NCBI GenBank assembly: GCA_021205365.1
Contig: JAJPXP010000017.1
Span: 18,665-82,664, forward strand
Length of the DNA: 64,000 nt
Direction of reading: 5' to 3'
Source: Clostridia bacterium
GTDB lineage: Bacteria; Bacillota; Clostridia; Oscillospirales; Butyricicoccaceae
Shown here: one piece after another, positions 1-7,969 of the stretch
Layout of the letters: each line of letters begins with the position of its first letter
Position numbering within the stretch: position 1 is the first letter of the stretch
Translations under genes and position numbers: made by a program
The notes under the pieces: generated by a model
Databases searched by the model: none
What the model saw: only the letters and a program-made list of their open reading frames with translations
What the model was told of the DNA's origin: nothing

Positions 1-333
1 GGCCTCGGAAATCATGCGGTCAAGCTCCTTGACCTTCAGCTTCGTCACGGAATTGATGCGGTCCACATCGGCCTCGCTCAGGTCCGGCATGCCCATCAGT
101 TCATCGACATACAGGCGGTAGCCCGCCGGGGATGGGATGCGCCCTGCGGAGGTATGCGGCTTTTCCAAAAACCCCATCTCCTCCAGCTCGCTCATCTCGT
201 TTCGAATGGTGGCGGACGAGAACCGCAGCTCCGGCCGGCTTGCAATCGCCTTGGAGCCCACAGGCTCCGCTGTTCGGATATAGTCGCTGATGACTGTTTT
301 CAAAATCAGTTTTTTTCGTGCGGACAGCTCCAC
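1..333 (-). CDS. hrcA: HrcA, heat-inducible transcription repressor (5' part only)
   Basis: This is the N-terminal 111 residues of the repressor that binds the CIRCE operator and shuts off the groE and dnaK operons; the rest lies off the left edge. The translation opens VELSARKKLILKTVISDYIR and continues with the winged-helix part, including the conserved EPVGSKAIA and SSATIRNEMSELEEMGFL stretches and then SAGRIPSPAGYRLYVDEL. I chose the GTG at 333 because an AGGAGGTG ribosome site lies just upstream and the family's N-terminus begins with this sequence. A perfect CIRCE element sits about 55 bp upstream, so the gene is almost certainly autoregulated and probably leads a grpE-dnaK-dnaJ operon outside the window. 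Confidence 0.95.
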   Translation of the reverse strand, partial: MELSARKKLILKTVISDYIRTAEPVGSKAIASRPELRFSSATIRNEMSELEEMGFLEKPHTSAGRIPSPAGYRLYVDELMGMPDLSEADVDRINSVTKLKVKELDRMISEA

Positions 334-387
334 GGTCTTCACCTCCTGATGGATTCCGGGTGCTTTGGCACTGTGTGTTTTCGAGTG

Positions 388-414
388 TTAGCACTCTCAC
401 ATCCTGAGTGCTAA
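388..414 (-). promoter_or_regulatory. CIRCE operator (HrcA binding site)
   Basis: The sequence is a perfect inverted repeat TTAGCACTC-N9-GAGTGCTAA, the exact CIRCE consensus. It lies between the hrcA -10 box and the hrcA start codon, so HrcA bound here would block transcription start. Confidence 0.97.
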
Positions 415-418
415 ATAC

Positions 419-447
419 AAGATACCACCCAACTTCCGCCTTGTCAA
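419..447 (-). promoter_or_regulatory. Sigma-A-type promoter of hrcA
   Basis: On the minus strand TTGACA (447..442) is followed after exactly 17 bp by TATCTT (424..419). CIRCE begins 4 bp downstream of the -10 box, the usual arrangement for HrcA-repressed operons. Confidence 0.85.
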
Positions 448-634
448 GCGAAAGACTCACTTTTTCTGTGAATAATTTGTGAAATTGTGAAAGAAATGGT
501 AAAATGACTGTTTTACACATGGTTATGCACAGGTTTTTCGGCAAATTTGCATTTCACCGTTAGCTTGCGCAGGTTCGGGGGATTTATGCCTGCGGCGCAC
601 GCAAAAGGCGCCGCTTTGCGGCGGGCTGCGGGAC

Positions 635-659
635 AAAAAAATCCTCCCATGGCGGGAGG
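635..659 (-). terminator. Rho-independent terminator, minus strand
   Basis: Minus-strand CCTCCC-GCCAT-GGGAGG hairpin followed by ATTTTTTTG. There is no protein gene upstream on this strand before 1249, so it probably ends the candidate RNA transcribed leftward from about 816. Confidence 0.7.
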
Positions 660-683
660 CGTGTTTCAGCGGCTGAAAAAAAT

Positions 684-712
684 TTGCAATTCGCTGTCTG
701 GTTATGTATAAT
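684..712 (+). promoter_or_regulatory. Strong promoter-like sequence, plus strand
   Basis: TTGCAA (684-689), a 17-bp spacer and a perfect TATAAT (707-712). It points into the candidate RNA region and faces another good promoter on the opposite strand 110 bp away. No protein gene follows for more than 500 bp. Confidence 0.55.
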
Positions 713-723
713 AAGCTTGAGGA

Positions 724-816
724 AACAAAAAGATGCGGCAGCTGAGGGAAGCCAGCACCTTCCCCCAGCCTGCGCAGGTGAAACGGCACCATACACAGCG
801 GATGATCCGCACCGCA
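724..816 (-). ncRNA. Candidate structured small RNA, minus strand
   Basis: Transcription from the minus-strand promoter at 822-850 would give an RNA that folds well: a closing helix TGCGG (816..812)/CCGCA (738..734), a GCGGA-TCA-TCCGC hairpin, a GGTG/CACC hairpin, and a long hairpin with about 14 pairs whose inner stem is GGGAAG/CTTCCC. It is followed by TCTTTTTGTTT, which could terminate it; a second terminator lies at 635-659. I do not recognise a family: the domain IV signature of SRP RNA is absent. Confidence is limited because the call rests on promoter, fold and U-tract only. Confidence 0.4.
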
Positions 817-821
817 CACTT

Positions 822-850
822 ATTATAGGCCATTTTTCCATCGGTTACAA
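822..850 (-). promoter_or_regulatory. Promoter for the candidate minus-strand RNA
   Basis: On the minus strand TTGTAA (850..845), a 17-bp spacer and a perfect TATAAT (827..822). Confidence 0.55.
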
Positions 851-949
851 GCATTTTCAAAAGGATTCCCGCCTTTTGATCCCCCATATCCCCTGTACCA
901 GTGGAAGAACCTATATCTCTGTTGAGACGTGCGACGGCTCCGTGCGCAT

Positions 950-978
950 TTGGAATATACAAACTGCCTTTGTATAAG
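950..978 (+). promoter_or_regulatory. Promoter for the candidate 6S-like RNA
   Basis: TTGGAA (950-955), a 17-bp spacer and TATAAG (973-978), just upstream of the structured transcript that ends at the terminator near 1194. Confidence 0.5.
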
Positions 979-983
979 CTACT

Positions 984-1195
984 GCAATGTATGGGTGTTT
1001 CCGCGAGGTGCGCCGACGCGCCTTCCGGCCCTGCATGGCAGTTTTTTGTTCTCCTCGCACGGACGCACCGGGCGGATTTGTCCCTTCCACGAAGTTATCC
1101 CCCCGACAGATTCGTCCGGTGTTGCGCCGTGTGGGAAGGCAAGTACACGGCAGTATCTGAAAAAGCCGTTCCGTTCTTCGGGGCGGCTTTTTTTG
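984..1195 (+). ncRNA. Candidate structured RNA, possibly 6S RNA
   Basis: A roughly 180-nt segment plus terminator between hrcA and the dehydrogenase gene folds as a closed rod. GC..TGTA near 984-991 pairs with TACA..GC at 1144-1151. Inside are a small hairpin (AGGTGCG/CGCGCCT) and a long imperfect helix made of TTG..TCC/GGA..CAA, CGCACGG/CCGTGTG, CACCGG/CCGGTG and ATTTGTC/GACAGAT, with internal loops. It has its own promoter and a strong terminator. Length, rod shape and internal loops resemble 6S RNA, which binds RNA polymerase. The family assignment is inference from architecture; the existence of a structured transcript is better supported. Confidence 0.45.
1160..1195 (+). terminator. Rho-independent terminator of the candidate RNA
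   Basis: AAAGCCGTTCCG-loop-GGGGCGGCTTTTTTT hairpin and T-tract, 54 bp before the start of the next gene. Confidence 0.75.
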
Positions 1196-1248
1196 CTTCC
1201 GTATGGCAGCGTAACAATACGTACATTTATTGGAGGATTGAAGATAAT

Positions 1249-2007
1249 ATGAAAACCGCACTCATCACCGGCGCTTCTTCCGGCATCGGGCGCGACATTG
1301 CCCGCGAGCTGAGCCGCCGCGGCTGGCGGCTACTGCTGGTGGCCCGCCGCCGGGACCGCCTGGAAGAATTGTCAAAAGAACTGCATACGCCCTGCCGGGT
1401 CTACGTCTGCGACATTTCCAGAGAAGAAAACTGCCACTGGCTGTATGAGCATACAAAAGAGCAGGACGTCAGCTTCCTCGTCAACGCCGCGGGCTTCGGC
1501 CTGTTTGGCAACTTTGTGGATACTGACCTGAACCGCGAAATGGAAATGATTGACGTCAATATCAAGGCCGTGCACATCCTGACCAAGCTGTTTTTGCAGG
1601 ATTTTGTCAAGAAGGACGCGGGCTGCATCCTGAATGTAGCGTCCTCCGCCGGATTTATGGCAGGCCCCTTGCTTTCCACCTACTATGCAACCAAAAATTA
1701 CGTCGTTCGCCTGAGCGAGGCCATTTCCGAAGAGCTTCGGTCCATGGGAAGCGCCGTCACCATCAGCTGCCTGTGCCCCGGCCCGGTGGATACGGAATTT
1801 AACCAGACTGCCGGGGTCGCCGGATTCTCCGTCAAAGCGCTTGCCAGCGAGAAAGTAGCCCGGCTCGCAGTGCGCCAGGCGCTTGCCGGAAAGCTCCTGA
1901 TTATTCCCGGCGCTGCGGTCCGGCTCGGCGCTGTTTTCTCGCGCTTTGTACCGGAAAAGCCTTTGTTGCGCATTGTCCACGGCATCCAGAAGGGAAAAGC
2001 CGAATGA
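1249..2007 (+). CDS. Short-chain dehydrogenase/reductase
   Basis: A 252-residue classical SDR, an NAD(P)-dependent oxidoreductase of unknown substrate. The cofactor motif TGASSGIG is at residues 7-14, NAAG at 79-82, the catalytic serine in NVASSAG near 132-133, and the YxxxK pair at Y145/K149, so all catalytic residues are present. CPGPVDTEF follows in the usual place. I start at the ATG at 1249, 9-10 bp after GGAGG; the reading frame is open further upstream but that part is the candidate RNA and its terminator. Its stop overlaps the ATG of the HAD phosphatase by 4 bp (ATGA), so the two are translationally coupled. Confidence 0.9.
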   Translation: MKTALITGASSGIGRDIARELSRRGWRLLLVARRRDRLEELSKELHTPCRVYVCDISREENCHWLYEHTKEQDVSFLVNAAGFGLFGNFVDTDLNREMEMIDVNIKAVHILTKLFLQDFVKKDAGCILNVASSAGFMAGPLLSTYYATKNYVVRLSEAISEELRSMGSAVTISCLCPGPVDTEFNQTAGVAGFSVKALASEKVARLAVRQALAGKLLIIPGAAVRLGAVFSRFVPEKPLLRIVHGIQKGKAE

Positions 2008-2699
2008 CAAAGCTGATTGCGTTCGATCTGGATGGGACATTGGCGGAGATCGGCAGGGAAATCTGCCTGGAAAATCTCCAGCGTTTGAAGCAGCTGGAAG
2101 CACAGGGGAACCGGCTTGCCATCGTTTCCGGCAAGCCCGTGGATTACCTGTGCGGTTTTCTGCGTCAGGCTGGCCTTCGCCAGCCCGCCCTCGTGGGTGA
2201 AAACGGCGCCGTCATCCAGCTCGGGGTAGATCTGCCGCCAAAAGTGTTCCATATCCTCCCCTATTCCGCAGCGGCAAAGCGGAGCATCCGCCATATGCGG
2301 GAGCAATTCCATACGCTCCTGCCCGATATGTGGTATCAGCCGAACCAGGTTTGCCTGACTCCGTTTCCGAAAAACGAACGGGAATTTGCAGCCATTGCGC
2401 GCTGCCTGAAGGCCAATGCGGCACATCTAAACGATGTCCACGTTTACCGCCATGCAGATTCCTTCGATATCATCCCCTGCGGCATCGATAAATACCACGG
2501 CATGGCGTATCTTGCAAACCTCCTGCAAATCCCGCCGGAGGATACCGTCGCTGTGGGGGACGGTGTAAACGATTATCCAATGTTCGATTACGCCGGCTTT
2601 GCCATCGGCGTGCACGTGGCAGAGGAAAGCCGGGTTGATATCAATTTCCCCGATATTGAACAGGCGCTGGACTACCTGCTGGGGGAAGAAGCGCTGTAA
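2004..2699 (+). CDS. HAD-superfamily hydrolase (Cof/type IIB-like)
   Basis: A 231-residue phosphatase-type HAD protein. The nucleophile motif FDLDGTL is at residues 7-13 (Asp8 and Asp10), and the C-terminal acidic motif GDGVNDYPMF holds the metal-binding aspartates. The length and a central cap between the two halves fit type IIB HADs, which dephosphorylate sugar phosphates or cofactors; the substrate cannot be read from sequence. It overlaps the preceding dehydrogenase by ATGA and is closed by a strong terminator, forming a two-gene operon. Confidence 0.85.
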   Translation: MTKLIAFDLDGTLAEIGREICLENLQRLKQLEAQGNRLAIVSGKPVDYLCGFLRQAGLRQPALVGENGAVIQLGVDLPPKVFHILPYSAAAKRSIRHMREQFHTLLPDMWYQPNQVCLTPFPKNEREFAAIARCLKANAAHLNDVHVYRHADSFDIIPCGIDKYHGMAYLANLLQIPPEDTVAVGDGVNDYPMFDYAGFAIGVHVAEESRVDINFPDIEQALDYLLGEEAL

Positions 2700-2728
2700 A
2701 AAGGGCATGGCTGCAGCCATGCCCTTTT
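2699..2728. terminator. Bidirectional terminator between HAD gene and panD
   Basis: A 13-bp perfect stem AAAAGGGCATGGC-TGCA-GCCATGCCCTTTT. A-tracts and T-tracts flank both arms, so it can stop transcription from the HAD gene (plus) and from the pan operon (minus). Confidence 0.85.
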
Positions 2729-2741
2729 GGATTTTTTCCTG

Positions 2742-3140
2742 TTACAGCCGTTCGTCATCATACAGTGCGCCGCACTTCTCGTAGTGGGTGACACGGGAAA
2801 TATGGTTGTCATCATCGACAAATACAACCTTCGGCTTGTGCGTCTTTGCCTCTTCCGGCGTGACATCTGCATATGACATGATAATGATGCGGTCACCCTC
2901 GGATACACAGCGCGCCGCCGCACCATTCAGGCAGATCATACCGCTTCCCGGCTCGCCGGCAATGGTATACGTCTCAAAGCGGCTGCCGTTGTTGACATCT
3001 ACAATCTGTACTTTTTCATATTCATAAATACCGGCAGTATTCAACAGCTCAGGGTCCACTGTGATAGAGCCAACATAATTCAGCTCTGCCTGCTTCACAA
3101 CTGCACGATGGATTTTGCTTTTCAGCATAGAAATCGTCAT
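2742..3140 (-). CDS. panD: Aspartate 1-decarboxylase
   Basis: A 132-residue pyruvoyl enzyme that makes beta-alanine for pantothenate. The self-cleavage site is intact: YVGSITVD places Gly24-Ser25 exactly where the family cleaves to form the pyruvoyl group. The N-terminal [18 protein letters not shown] is typical. The ATG at 3140 is preceded by AGGAGA. It is the last gene of the minus-strand pantothenate operon, 14 bp after panC, and is followed by the bidirectional terminator. Confidence 0.97.
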   Translation of the reverse strand: MTISMLKSKIHRAVVKQAELNYVGSITVDPELLNTAGIYEYEKVQIVDVNNGSRFETYTIAGEPGSGMICLNGAAARCVSEGDRIIIMSYADVTPEEAKTHKPKVVFVDDDNHISRVTHYEKCGALYDDERL

Positions 3141-3154
3141 ACTAGTCTCCTTTT

Positions 3155-4000
3155 TCAGCGTTCGATGATAAAGTTATCGATCAGACGGGTTTTGCCAATA
3201 TACACCGCAACCGCAGTCAGGATCGAGCCTTCCGTAGATGCAGCCGGCTCCAGGTTGTTCCAGTCAACGATTTCCACATAGTCAATTCTGCTCAGCGGCT
3301 CTGCCTCGATTTCGGCAGTAATGATGGCCTTTACCTTGGCAGCATCGGTCTCGCCTGCTTCTATCGCAGCCCTGCCCTGGTTCAGCCCGCGGGACAGGCA
3401 CAGCGCTGCCTGACGCTCTTCTGCGCTGAGATATGTATTGCGGGAGCTCTTCGCCAGGCCGTCCTCCTCACGGATGATCGGGCAGCCGACAATATCCAGC
3501 GGCATATTCAGGTCACGTACCATGCGGCGGATAACAGCCAGCTGCTGTGCATCCTTCTGGCCAAAATAGGCACGGTCCGGCTGCACAATATGGAACAGCT
3601 TGCTGACTACCGTGCATACGCCGCGGAAATGAATCGGGCGCGATGCACCACACAGCCCCTTGGTCAGATGATCCATATCCACATACGTACAGAAATCCGG
3701 CACATACATCTCTTCCGGCTCCGGATTAAAAATCAGGTCAGCGCCCGTGCGCTCGCACAGTGCAGCATCATGCTCCAGATCACGCGGATACGTCGCCAGG
3801 TCCTCCGTCGGCCCGAACTGAATCGGATTGACAAAGTCAGACACAACCGTACGGTCGTTTTCTGCTACAGAGCGGGCGATCAGGCTCTGGTGGCCCTCAT
3901 GCAGATATCCCATCGTCGGCACCAGGCCAACGGTCAGGCCCTCTTTGCGCCATGCCTTAACCTGTGCACGTACTTCCTCAATTGTCTTTACAATTTTCAT
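3155..4000 (-). CDS. panC: Pantothenate synthetase (pantoate-beta-alanine ligase)
   Basis: A 281-residue ligase that joins pantoate to beta-alanine using ATP. The nucleotide-binding motif [10 protein letters not shown] is at about residues 28-37, and [13 protein letters not shown] is the KMSKS-like region. I start at the ATG at 4000 ([10 protein letters not shown]), which has AGGAAG upstream; an in-frame extension to 4051 has no ribosome site and is not conserved in the family. It lies between panB and panD in the operon. Confidence 0.97.
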   Translation of the reverse strand: MKIVKTIEEVRAQVKAWRKEGLTVGLVPTMGYLHEGHQSLIARSVAENDRTVVSDFVNPIQFGPTEDLATYPRDLEHDAALCERTGADLIFNPEPEEMYVPDFCTYVDMDHLTKGLCGASRPIHFRGVCTVVSKLFHIVQPDRAYFGQKDAQQLAVIRRMVRDLNMPLDIVGCPIIREEDGLAKSSRNTYLSAEERQAALCLSRGLNQGRAAIEAGETDAAKVKAIITAEIEAEPLSRIDYVEIVDWNNLEPAASTEGSILTAVAVYIGKTRLIDNFIIER

Positions 4001-4037
4001 TGGTTTATACTTCCTTTTGTTCGTAGTATATCGCACG

Positions 4038-4066
4038 GTAAGCCCCCGCAAGGGGAGGCTTTTTTT
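4038..4066 (+). other. Hairpin in the panB-panC gap
   Basis: AAGCC-CCC-GCAA-GGGG-A-GGCTT followed by a run of T on the plus strand looks like a terminator, but no plus-strand gene leads to it. On the minus strand, the operon's direction, it is a hairpin without a T-tract, perhaps an mRNA processing or stability element. Confidence 0.3.
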
Positions 4067-4068
4067 AT

Positions 4069-4896
4069 TTAATACAATTTATCGATGATCGTCTCGTCCA
4101 TCTTGAAGGTATGCTCCTTTGCCGGGAAGGTGCCTTCCTTGACTTCTCTGTCATAAGCCTGAAAGCCTTCCATCATGACAGCTCCGGCATTGGCAAAGGT
4201 CTTTGCAAACTTCGGCGTGAAGTCGGAGAACATGGCAATCATGTCCTGATATACCAGCACCTGTGCGTCACAATCCGCACCTGCGCCGATACCGATCGTT
4301 GGGATTTCCAGCACTTCGGTAATCTTCGCTGCCAGCGCTGCCGGAACGCACTCCAGAACAACCGCAAAAGCACCGGCTTCCTCTACGCGGCGTGCATCAT
4401 CCAGAATCTTCTGTGCGGCAGCTTCCCCCTTGCCCTGTACCTTAAAGCCGCCAAATGCATTGACGGACTGGGGCGTCATGCCGATGTGCGCACACACCGG
4501 GATGGAGGAATCCACAATGGCGCGGATCTGCTTGCAGACAGTCGCGCCGCCCTCGAGCTTGACTGCCTGTGCACGGCCTTCCTTAATCAAACGCCCTGCA
4601 TTGGTCACAGCATCATAGATCGAAGCCTGATACGACATGAACGGCATATCGGCAACAACCAGCGCATTCTTCGCACCGCGGGTAACTGCTCTGGTATGAT
4701 GGATCATGTCCTCCATCGTAACGGACAGCGTATCCTCATAACCAAGGCAGACCATACCCAGCGAATCACCGACCAGAATCGAATTGATGCCAGCTTCGTC
4801 AATGAGCTTTGCAGTCGAATAGTCGTATGCCGTGAGCATGGTCTGTTTTTTTCCTTCTTTTTTTGCCTGCTGGAATGTTAATACTGTGTTTTTCAT
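4069..4896 (-). CDS. panB: 3-methyl-2-oxobutanoate hydroxymethyltransferase
   Basis: A 275-residue enzyme that transfers a hydroxymethyl group from methylene-tetrahydrofolate to 2-oxoisovalerate, giving ketopantoate. Family motifs are clear: [25 protein letters not shown] with the metal-binding aspartate, [10 protein letters not shown], and [17 protein letters not shown]. Its length is near the family norm. The start overlaps the stop of the upstream DUF2520 gene by ATGA, so the two are coupled. Confidence 0.97.
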   Translation of the reverse strand: MKNTVLTFQQAKKEGKKQTMLTAYDYSTAKLIDEAGINSILVGDSLGMVCLGYEDTLSVTMEDMIHHTRAVTRGAKNALVVADMPFMSYQASIYDAVTNAGRLIKEGRAQAVKLEGGATVCKQIRAIVDSSIPVCAHIGMTPQSVNAFGGFKVQGKGEAAAQKILDDARRVEEAGAFAVVLECVPAALAAKITEVLEIPTIGIGAGADCDAQVLVYQDMIAMFSDFTPKFAKTFANAGAVMMEGFQAYDREVKEGTFPAKEHTFKMDETIIDKLY

Positions 4897-5735
4897 GACA
4901 ATCCCTCCAAATATGTTCTGAGGGCGGTATCACCTCTGTCAGGATGTTTCTCCCGTGCCAGATCGCACAGTTTTCGTGTCAGCAGTGCATATAATGCCTG
5001 ATCGGTACGGTCAAGGCATTGCATATGCGACTGGATGGTTCCCATATCCCCCCGTTCCGCCGGACCGGTAAGCGCTGCCTTTGGGCCTTTTTCACAGATT
5101 GCCTGTGCGTTGCCCAGGATCAGCGGTGACAATGCCGCCAACGCCTGCTGCTGTGTGAAGCCGCACTGTTCCAGCAGCTTCATCCCCCAGTTAGACAAGC
5201 CGACCGCCAGATTGCTTACCACGCACGCTGCCAGATGGTACCGTGCCTTATCCTCCGCATGGATGGTAGCCGTCTGTGCGCCGCACTGCTGCATCAGAGC
5301 TTCCATTTCCATAGCACAACTGCCTTCCAGTGTAAAAAACGCACCTTCCAGCTGCTGCCAGGACGAGAACCTGTCGCTGACTGCCAGCAGCGGATGAACC
5401 GAACTGACGCGTGCACCATGCTCGTCCGCGTTTGCAAAGATCGAACTGGGCAGCGCTCCGCTGCAGTGGCAAATACATTTACTTTTGATCGGCAGCGCCG
5501 TTATGTCATTCCACATACGTGCAATCACACCATCCGGTGTGGTCACAAACAGGGTATCGCTCGCGTCAACTACATCCTTCAATGAATCAAAGCATTGCGT
5601 CCTTGTAAATGCTGCTGCCTCCTCGGCGTGCTTGCGGGTACGGCTGTAATAGCCTGTCACAGTAACATCATGCTGCCGGAACAGCTTACCCATTGATGTA
5701 CCGACCTTGCCCGCGCCGATAAAACCAATTTTCAT
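4893..5735 (-). CDS. Rossmann-fold/DUF2520 oxidoreductase, probable ketopantoate reductase (PanG type)
   Basis: A 280-residue protein with an N-terminal NADP-binding Rossmann fold ([16 protein letters not shown]) and a helical C-terminal DUF2520-type domain. It is the first gene of the pantothenate operon and overlaps panB. The operon has panB, panC and panD but no panE, the ketopantoate reductase that must act between PanB and PanC. From position and fold I infer that this gene fills that step, as reported for PanG-type reductases. The ATG at 5735 is 5 bp after GGAGGTGG; an upstream in-frame GTG lies inside that site and is rejected. Confidence 0.75.
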   Translation of the reverse strand: MKIGFIGAGKVGTSMGKLFRQHDVTVTGYYSRTRKHAEEAAAFTRTQCFDSLKDVVDASDTLFVTTPDGVIARMWNDITALPIKSKCICHCSGALPSSIFANADEHGARVSSVHPLLAVSDRFSSWQQLEGAFFTLEGSCAMEMEALMQQCGAQTATIHAEDKARYHLAACVVSNLAVGLSNWGMKLLEQCGFTQQQALAALSPLILGNAQAICEKGPKAALTGPAERGDMGTIQSHMQCLDRTDQALYALLTRKLCDLAREKHPDRGDTALRTYLEGLS

Positions 5736-5884
5736 ATGAACCACCTCCGTACACCTCTGTGCGGCGGCGATTCCCTGTGCATCAGTCCCATTCGCTCACG
5801 CAATACGGGCTGTGCCGAAAAAAGTAAGAAAACATCCGGTGCAGTTTGCGCCCCTATCCGGCGGCAATACCACCCATCCTGTTA

Positions 5885-5913
5885 AGGATATCACAACCCG
5901 ATTCCCGAAACAA
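5885..5913 (-). promoter_or_regulatory. Probable promoter of the pantothenate operon
   Basis: On the minus strand TTGTTT (5913..5908), a 17-bp spacer and TATCCT (5890..5885), about 150 bp upstream of the first gene. Confidence 0.45.
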
Positions 5914-6243
5914 GGTTTTCAACGCAATTTATAAAAATATTCGCATCGTATATTTTTCCTTTTTTGCGTTCCCTTTCCTTTTCTCCCATACAGGCAGGAT
6001 TTGACAAATTTGCGCGCCCCGTTTGTTACTTTTTGTACCTTTTTACCCATTTTTATATAACTTTTTTGCGGAATATGTATTTTTTCCAACTTTTAACAAA
6101 TATTGCCTATTCCGCCCGTCCGACAGATGTCCTCAATTTTCTACATTGCCTCTTTTTTCCAAATCTCGCATTCAGTTTATTTTTTCTCCAATTTTATCCC
6201 TTAATGCAGATTCAACTTTCTTGAGGAATTTTTTATCAACCTC
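5914..6243. other. AT-rich intergenic stretch
   Basis: Divergent region between the pan operon and the AraC gene. It is very T-rich on the plus strand, with several runs of T, and far poorer in G+C than its surroundings. I see no gene, clear inverted repeat or RNA fold in it. Confidence 0.6.
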
Positions 6244-6272
6244 TTGCAATATGTTCCATTTTTCCGTATAAT
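6244..6272 (+). promoter_or_regulatory. Promoter of the AraC-type regulator
   Basis: TTGCAA (6244-6249), a 17-bp spacer and a perfect TATAAT (6267-6272), about 90 bp before the ATG. Confidence 0.75.
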
Positions 6273-6363
6273 GAATGGTATTAGTAGATTTGAGAGCGAA
6301 TAACTGCATAAATTTCTGCGCTATTTCCCCTGCGCAGGCATGTAAATTAAAGGAGAGATTTTC

Positions 6364-7200
6364 ATGGCTGAAATTTTAACTCAATTTTGCGACTCTGCAA
6401 ACTTTACTGAGGTCAGCCTCAGTCAGTATGGTCGCTACCTCGGAGATGAAGAAACCCCTATTTTGCCATTTCTGAACGAACGCACAATTGTCACATATGT
6501 AACCTCCGGCACCGGCACCGTTAAACTGGGTTCCTCACAGCATGCGATTGAGCCAGGTTCCATCGTTGTATTTTTCCCGGGTGTCTGTATTAACTGCACA
6601 AGCCTGGAAGGTCAGCAGATCACCGCTATGTGGCTGGAACTGGATGGCAATGTGCTGCCGGAGATTCTCGTTCGTGCCGGGCTGACCCCGCAGAAGCCAA
6701 CCCTGACCCTGACGGTTCCGAGTGATGAATCGGAAACAGCTGCCGCTTTTACCAAGCTGACAGACCCGGAGCAGGAATATGGCCCGTTGCGTGCAACCGG
6801 CATCGCGCTGGAGCTGCTGGACAGCCTGCTGCGTGAGACACCCCGTCCATGCCAGCCGAAAGTCTCCAATCTGCAGCGTTATTATGTTGACAAGTCCATC
6901 CGCTATATCAAGGCAAAGTATCCGCAGGATATTTCTGTCGAGGATATTGCACAGTACTGCGGACTCAACCGCAGCTACCTTGGTAAGCTGTTCCGTGATG
7001 CTACTGGTATTACCACACAGGAATATCTCATCCGCCAGCGCATGAGCGTTGCATGCAGCTATCTGGAGCGCGGCGCTGCCCCGATTGCAACCATCGCACG
7101 CTCTGTCGGCTACCCGAACCAGCTGCACTTCTCCCGTGCTTTCCACAAGGTGTTCGGCATTCCGCCGCGTGAATGGCAGAAGCGCAACCGCAAAAACTGA
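6364..7200 (+). CDS. AraC-family transcriptional regulator
   Basis: A 278-residue regulator with the usual two-part layout: an N-terminal cupin-like sensing half (about residues 1-165) and a C-terminal double helix-turn-helix (about 178-275). The DNA-binding half shows ISVEDIAQYCGLNRSYLGKLFRDATG and the family end motif IATIARSVGYPNQLHFSRAFHKVFGIPPREW. This layout is common in Firmicute regulators of sugar use; the ligand and targets are unknown. An AAAGGAGAG site precedes the ATG and a terminator follows directly, so it is monocistronic. Confidence 0.93.
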   Translation: MAEILTQFCDSANFTEVSLSQYGRYLGDEETPILPFLNERTIVTYVTSGTGTVKLGSSQHAIEPGSIVVFFPGVCINCTSLEGQQITAMWLELDGNVLPEILVRAGLTPQKPTLTLTVPSDESETAAAFTKLTDPEQEYGPLRATGIALELLDSLLRETPRPCQPKVSNLQRYYVDKSIRYIKAKYPQDISVEDIAQYCGLNRSYLGKLFRDATGITTQEYLIRQRMSVACSYLERGAAPIATIARSVGYPNQLHFSRAFHKVFGIPPREWQKRNRKN

Positions 7201-7212
7201 TATAGGTATCTG

Positions 7213-7240
7213 TCCCCGGTCAGCTGACCGGGGATTTTTT
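7213..7240 (+). terminator. Terminator of the AraC gene
   Basis: CCCCGGTCAG/CTGACCGGGG perfect hairpin followed by ATTTTTT. Confidence 0.9.
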
Positions 7241-7280
7241 ATGTATAGAACAAAAATAAATGTAAAATATTTCAAATCAA

Positions 7281-7314
7281 GTGTCCCCAAATCGTTTTCT
7301 CATTCGTTATTATA
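7281..7314 (+). promoter_or_regulatory. Putative ECF-sigma promoter 1 (upstream of the sigma gene)
   Basis: A 34-bp element reading GTGTCCCCAAATC, then a short variable part, then TTCTCATTCGTTATTATA. The same element with 29 of 34 bases identical lies at 8685-8718. There is no TTGACA-type -35 here. Placement before the sigma gene suggests autoregulation by that sigma factor. Confidence 0.65.
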
Positions 7315-7432
7315 AAATGGGGATCATGTAAGATCATAGGCGCAAAGCCATCGTGTGGATGTGTTTTGCCCTTTCTGCAATGATATGCTATATATAGTAG
7401 TTTATATTTTATCAATACCTTCGGGGGAAATC

Positions 7433-7969
7433 ATGCTTGTCTATCTATCTCTTATCGATCAGGATGAAAAAAAAGCAAAATTTGAAATCATTTACAGCGA
7501 ATACAAAAACCTGATGTTCTACGTTGCAAACCAGATTTTGGGTGATACACGCGATTCGGAGGACATTGTCCATCAGGCATTTTTAAAGGTAATCGAAATA
7601 TTAGAAAAAATTCCGGTGGCAGCGTGTCCTCAAACGCGGTCATTGGTCGTTACAATAGTTGAACGGAAAGCGATTGACCTGTACCGTGTCCGCAAGCGCG
7701 GCAGGCTTCTGCCGCTGGATGAGGAAAACTTTCATGTCGCCATGCCATCGCAAATCGACAGTTTTGCAGAAGGCTCTGTCATTGCGTCCGCAATTGCCGC
7801 ACTCCCGCCAAGATACCGTGAGCTGCTGCTGCTCAAATACGATAACGGCTATACGGTGCAGGAAATTGCAGGAATCATGGATATGTCAGAGGCTAACGTC
7901 AAAAAGACCATCCAGCGGGCAAAAGCAAAGCTGCAAACCCTTTTGGAAGAAATGGGAGTGGAAGTATGA
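7433..7969 (+). CDS. ECF-type RNA polymerase sigma factor
   Basis: A 178-residue sigma-70 family protein with region 2 (YKNLMFYVANQILGDTRDSEDIVHQAF, about residues 25-51) and region 4 (LPPRYRELLLLKYDNGYTVQEIAGIM and SEANVKKTIQRAK at the C-terminus). No region 1 or 3 is present, as in ECF sigmas. I start at the ATG at 7433, right after GGGGGAAATC; the open frame to 7355 lacks a ribosome site. The next gene overlaps by ATGA and encodes a membrane protein typical of cognate anti-sigma factors. Confidence 0.9.
   Translation: MLVYLSLIDQDEKKAKFEIIYSEYKNLMFYVANQILGDTRDSEDIVHQAFLKVIEILEKIPVAACPQTRSLVVTIVERKAIDLYRVRKRGRLLPLDEENFHVAMPSQIDSFAEGSVIASAIAALPPRYRELLLLKYDNGYTVQEIAGIMDMSEANVKKTIQRAKAKLQTLLEEMGVEV

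Noticed and set aside
724..816. SRP RNA (ffs)
   Set aside because: The conserved GGAAGGAAGCAG-type loop of SRP RNA is missing on both strands.
901..1248. N-terminal extension of the dehydrogenase
   Set aside because: It would place a terminator inside the gene, has no homology to the family, and the strong ribosome site lies before the ATG at 1249.
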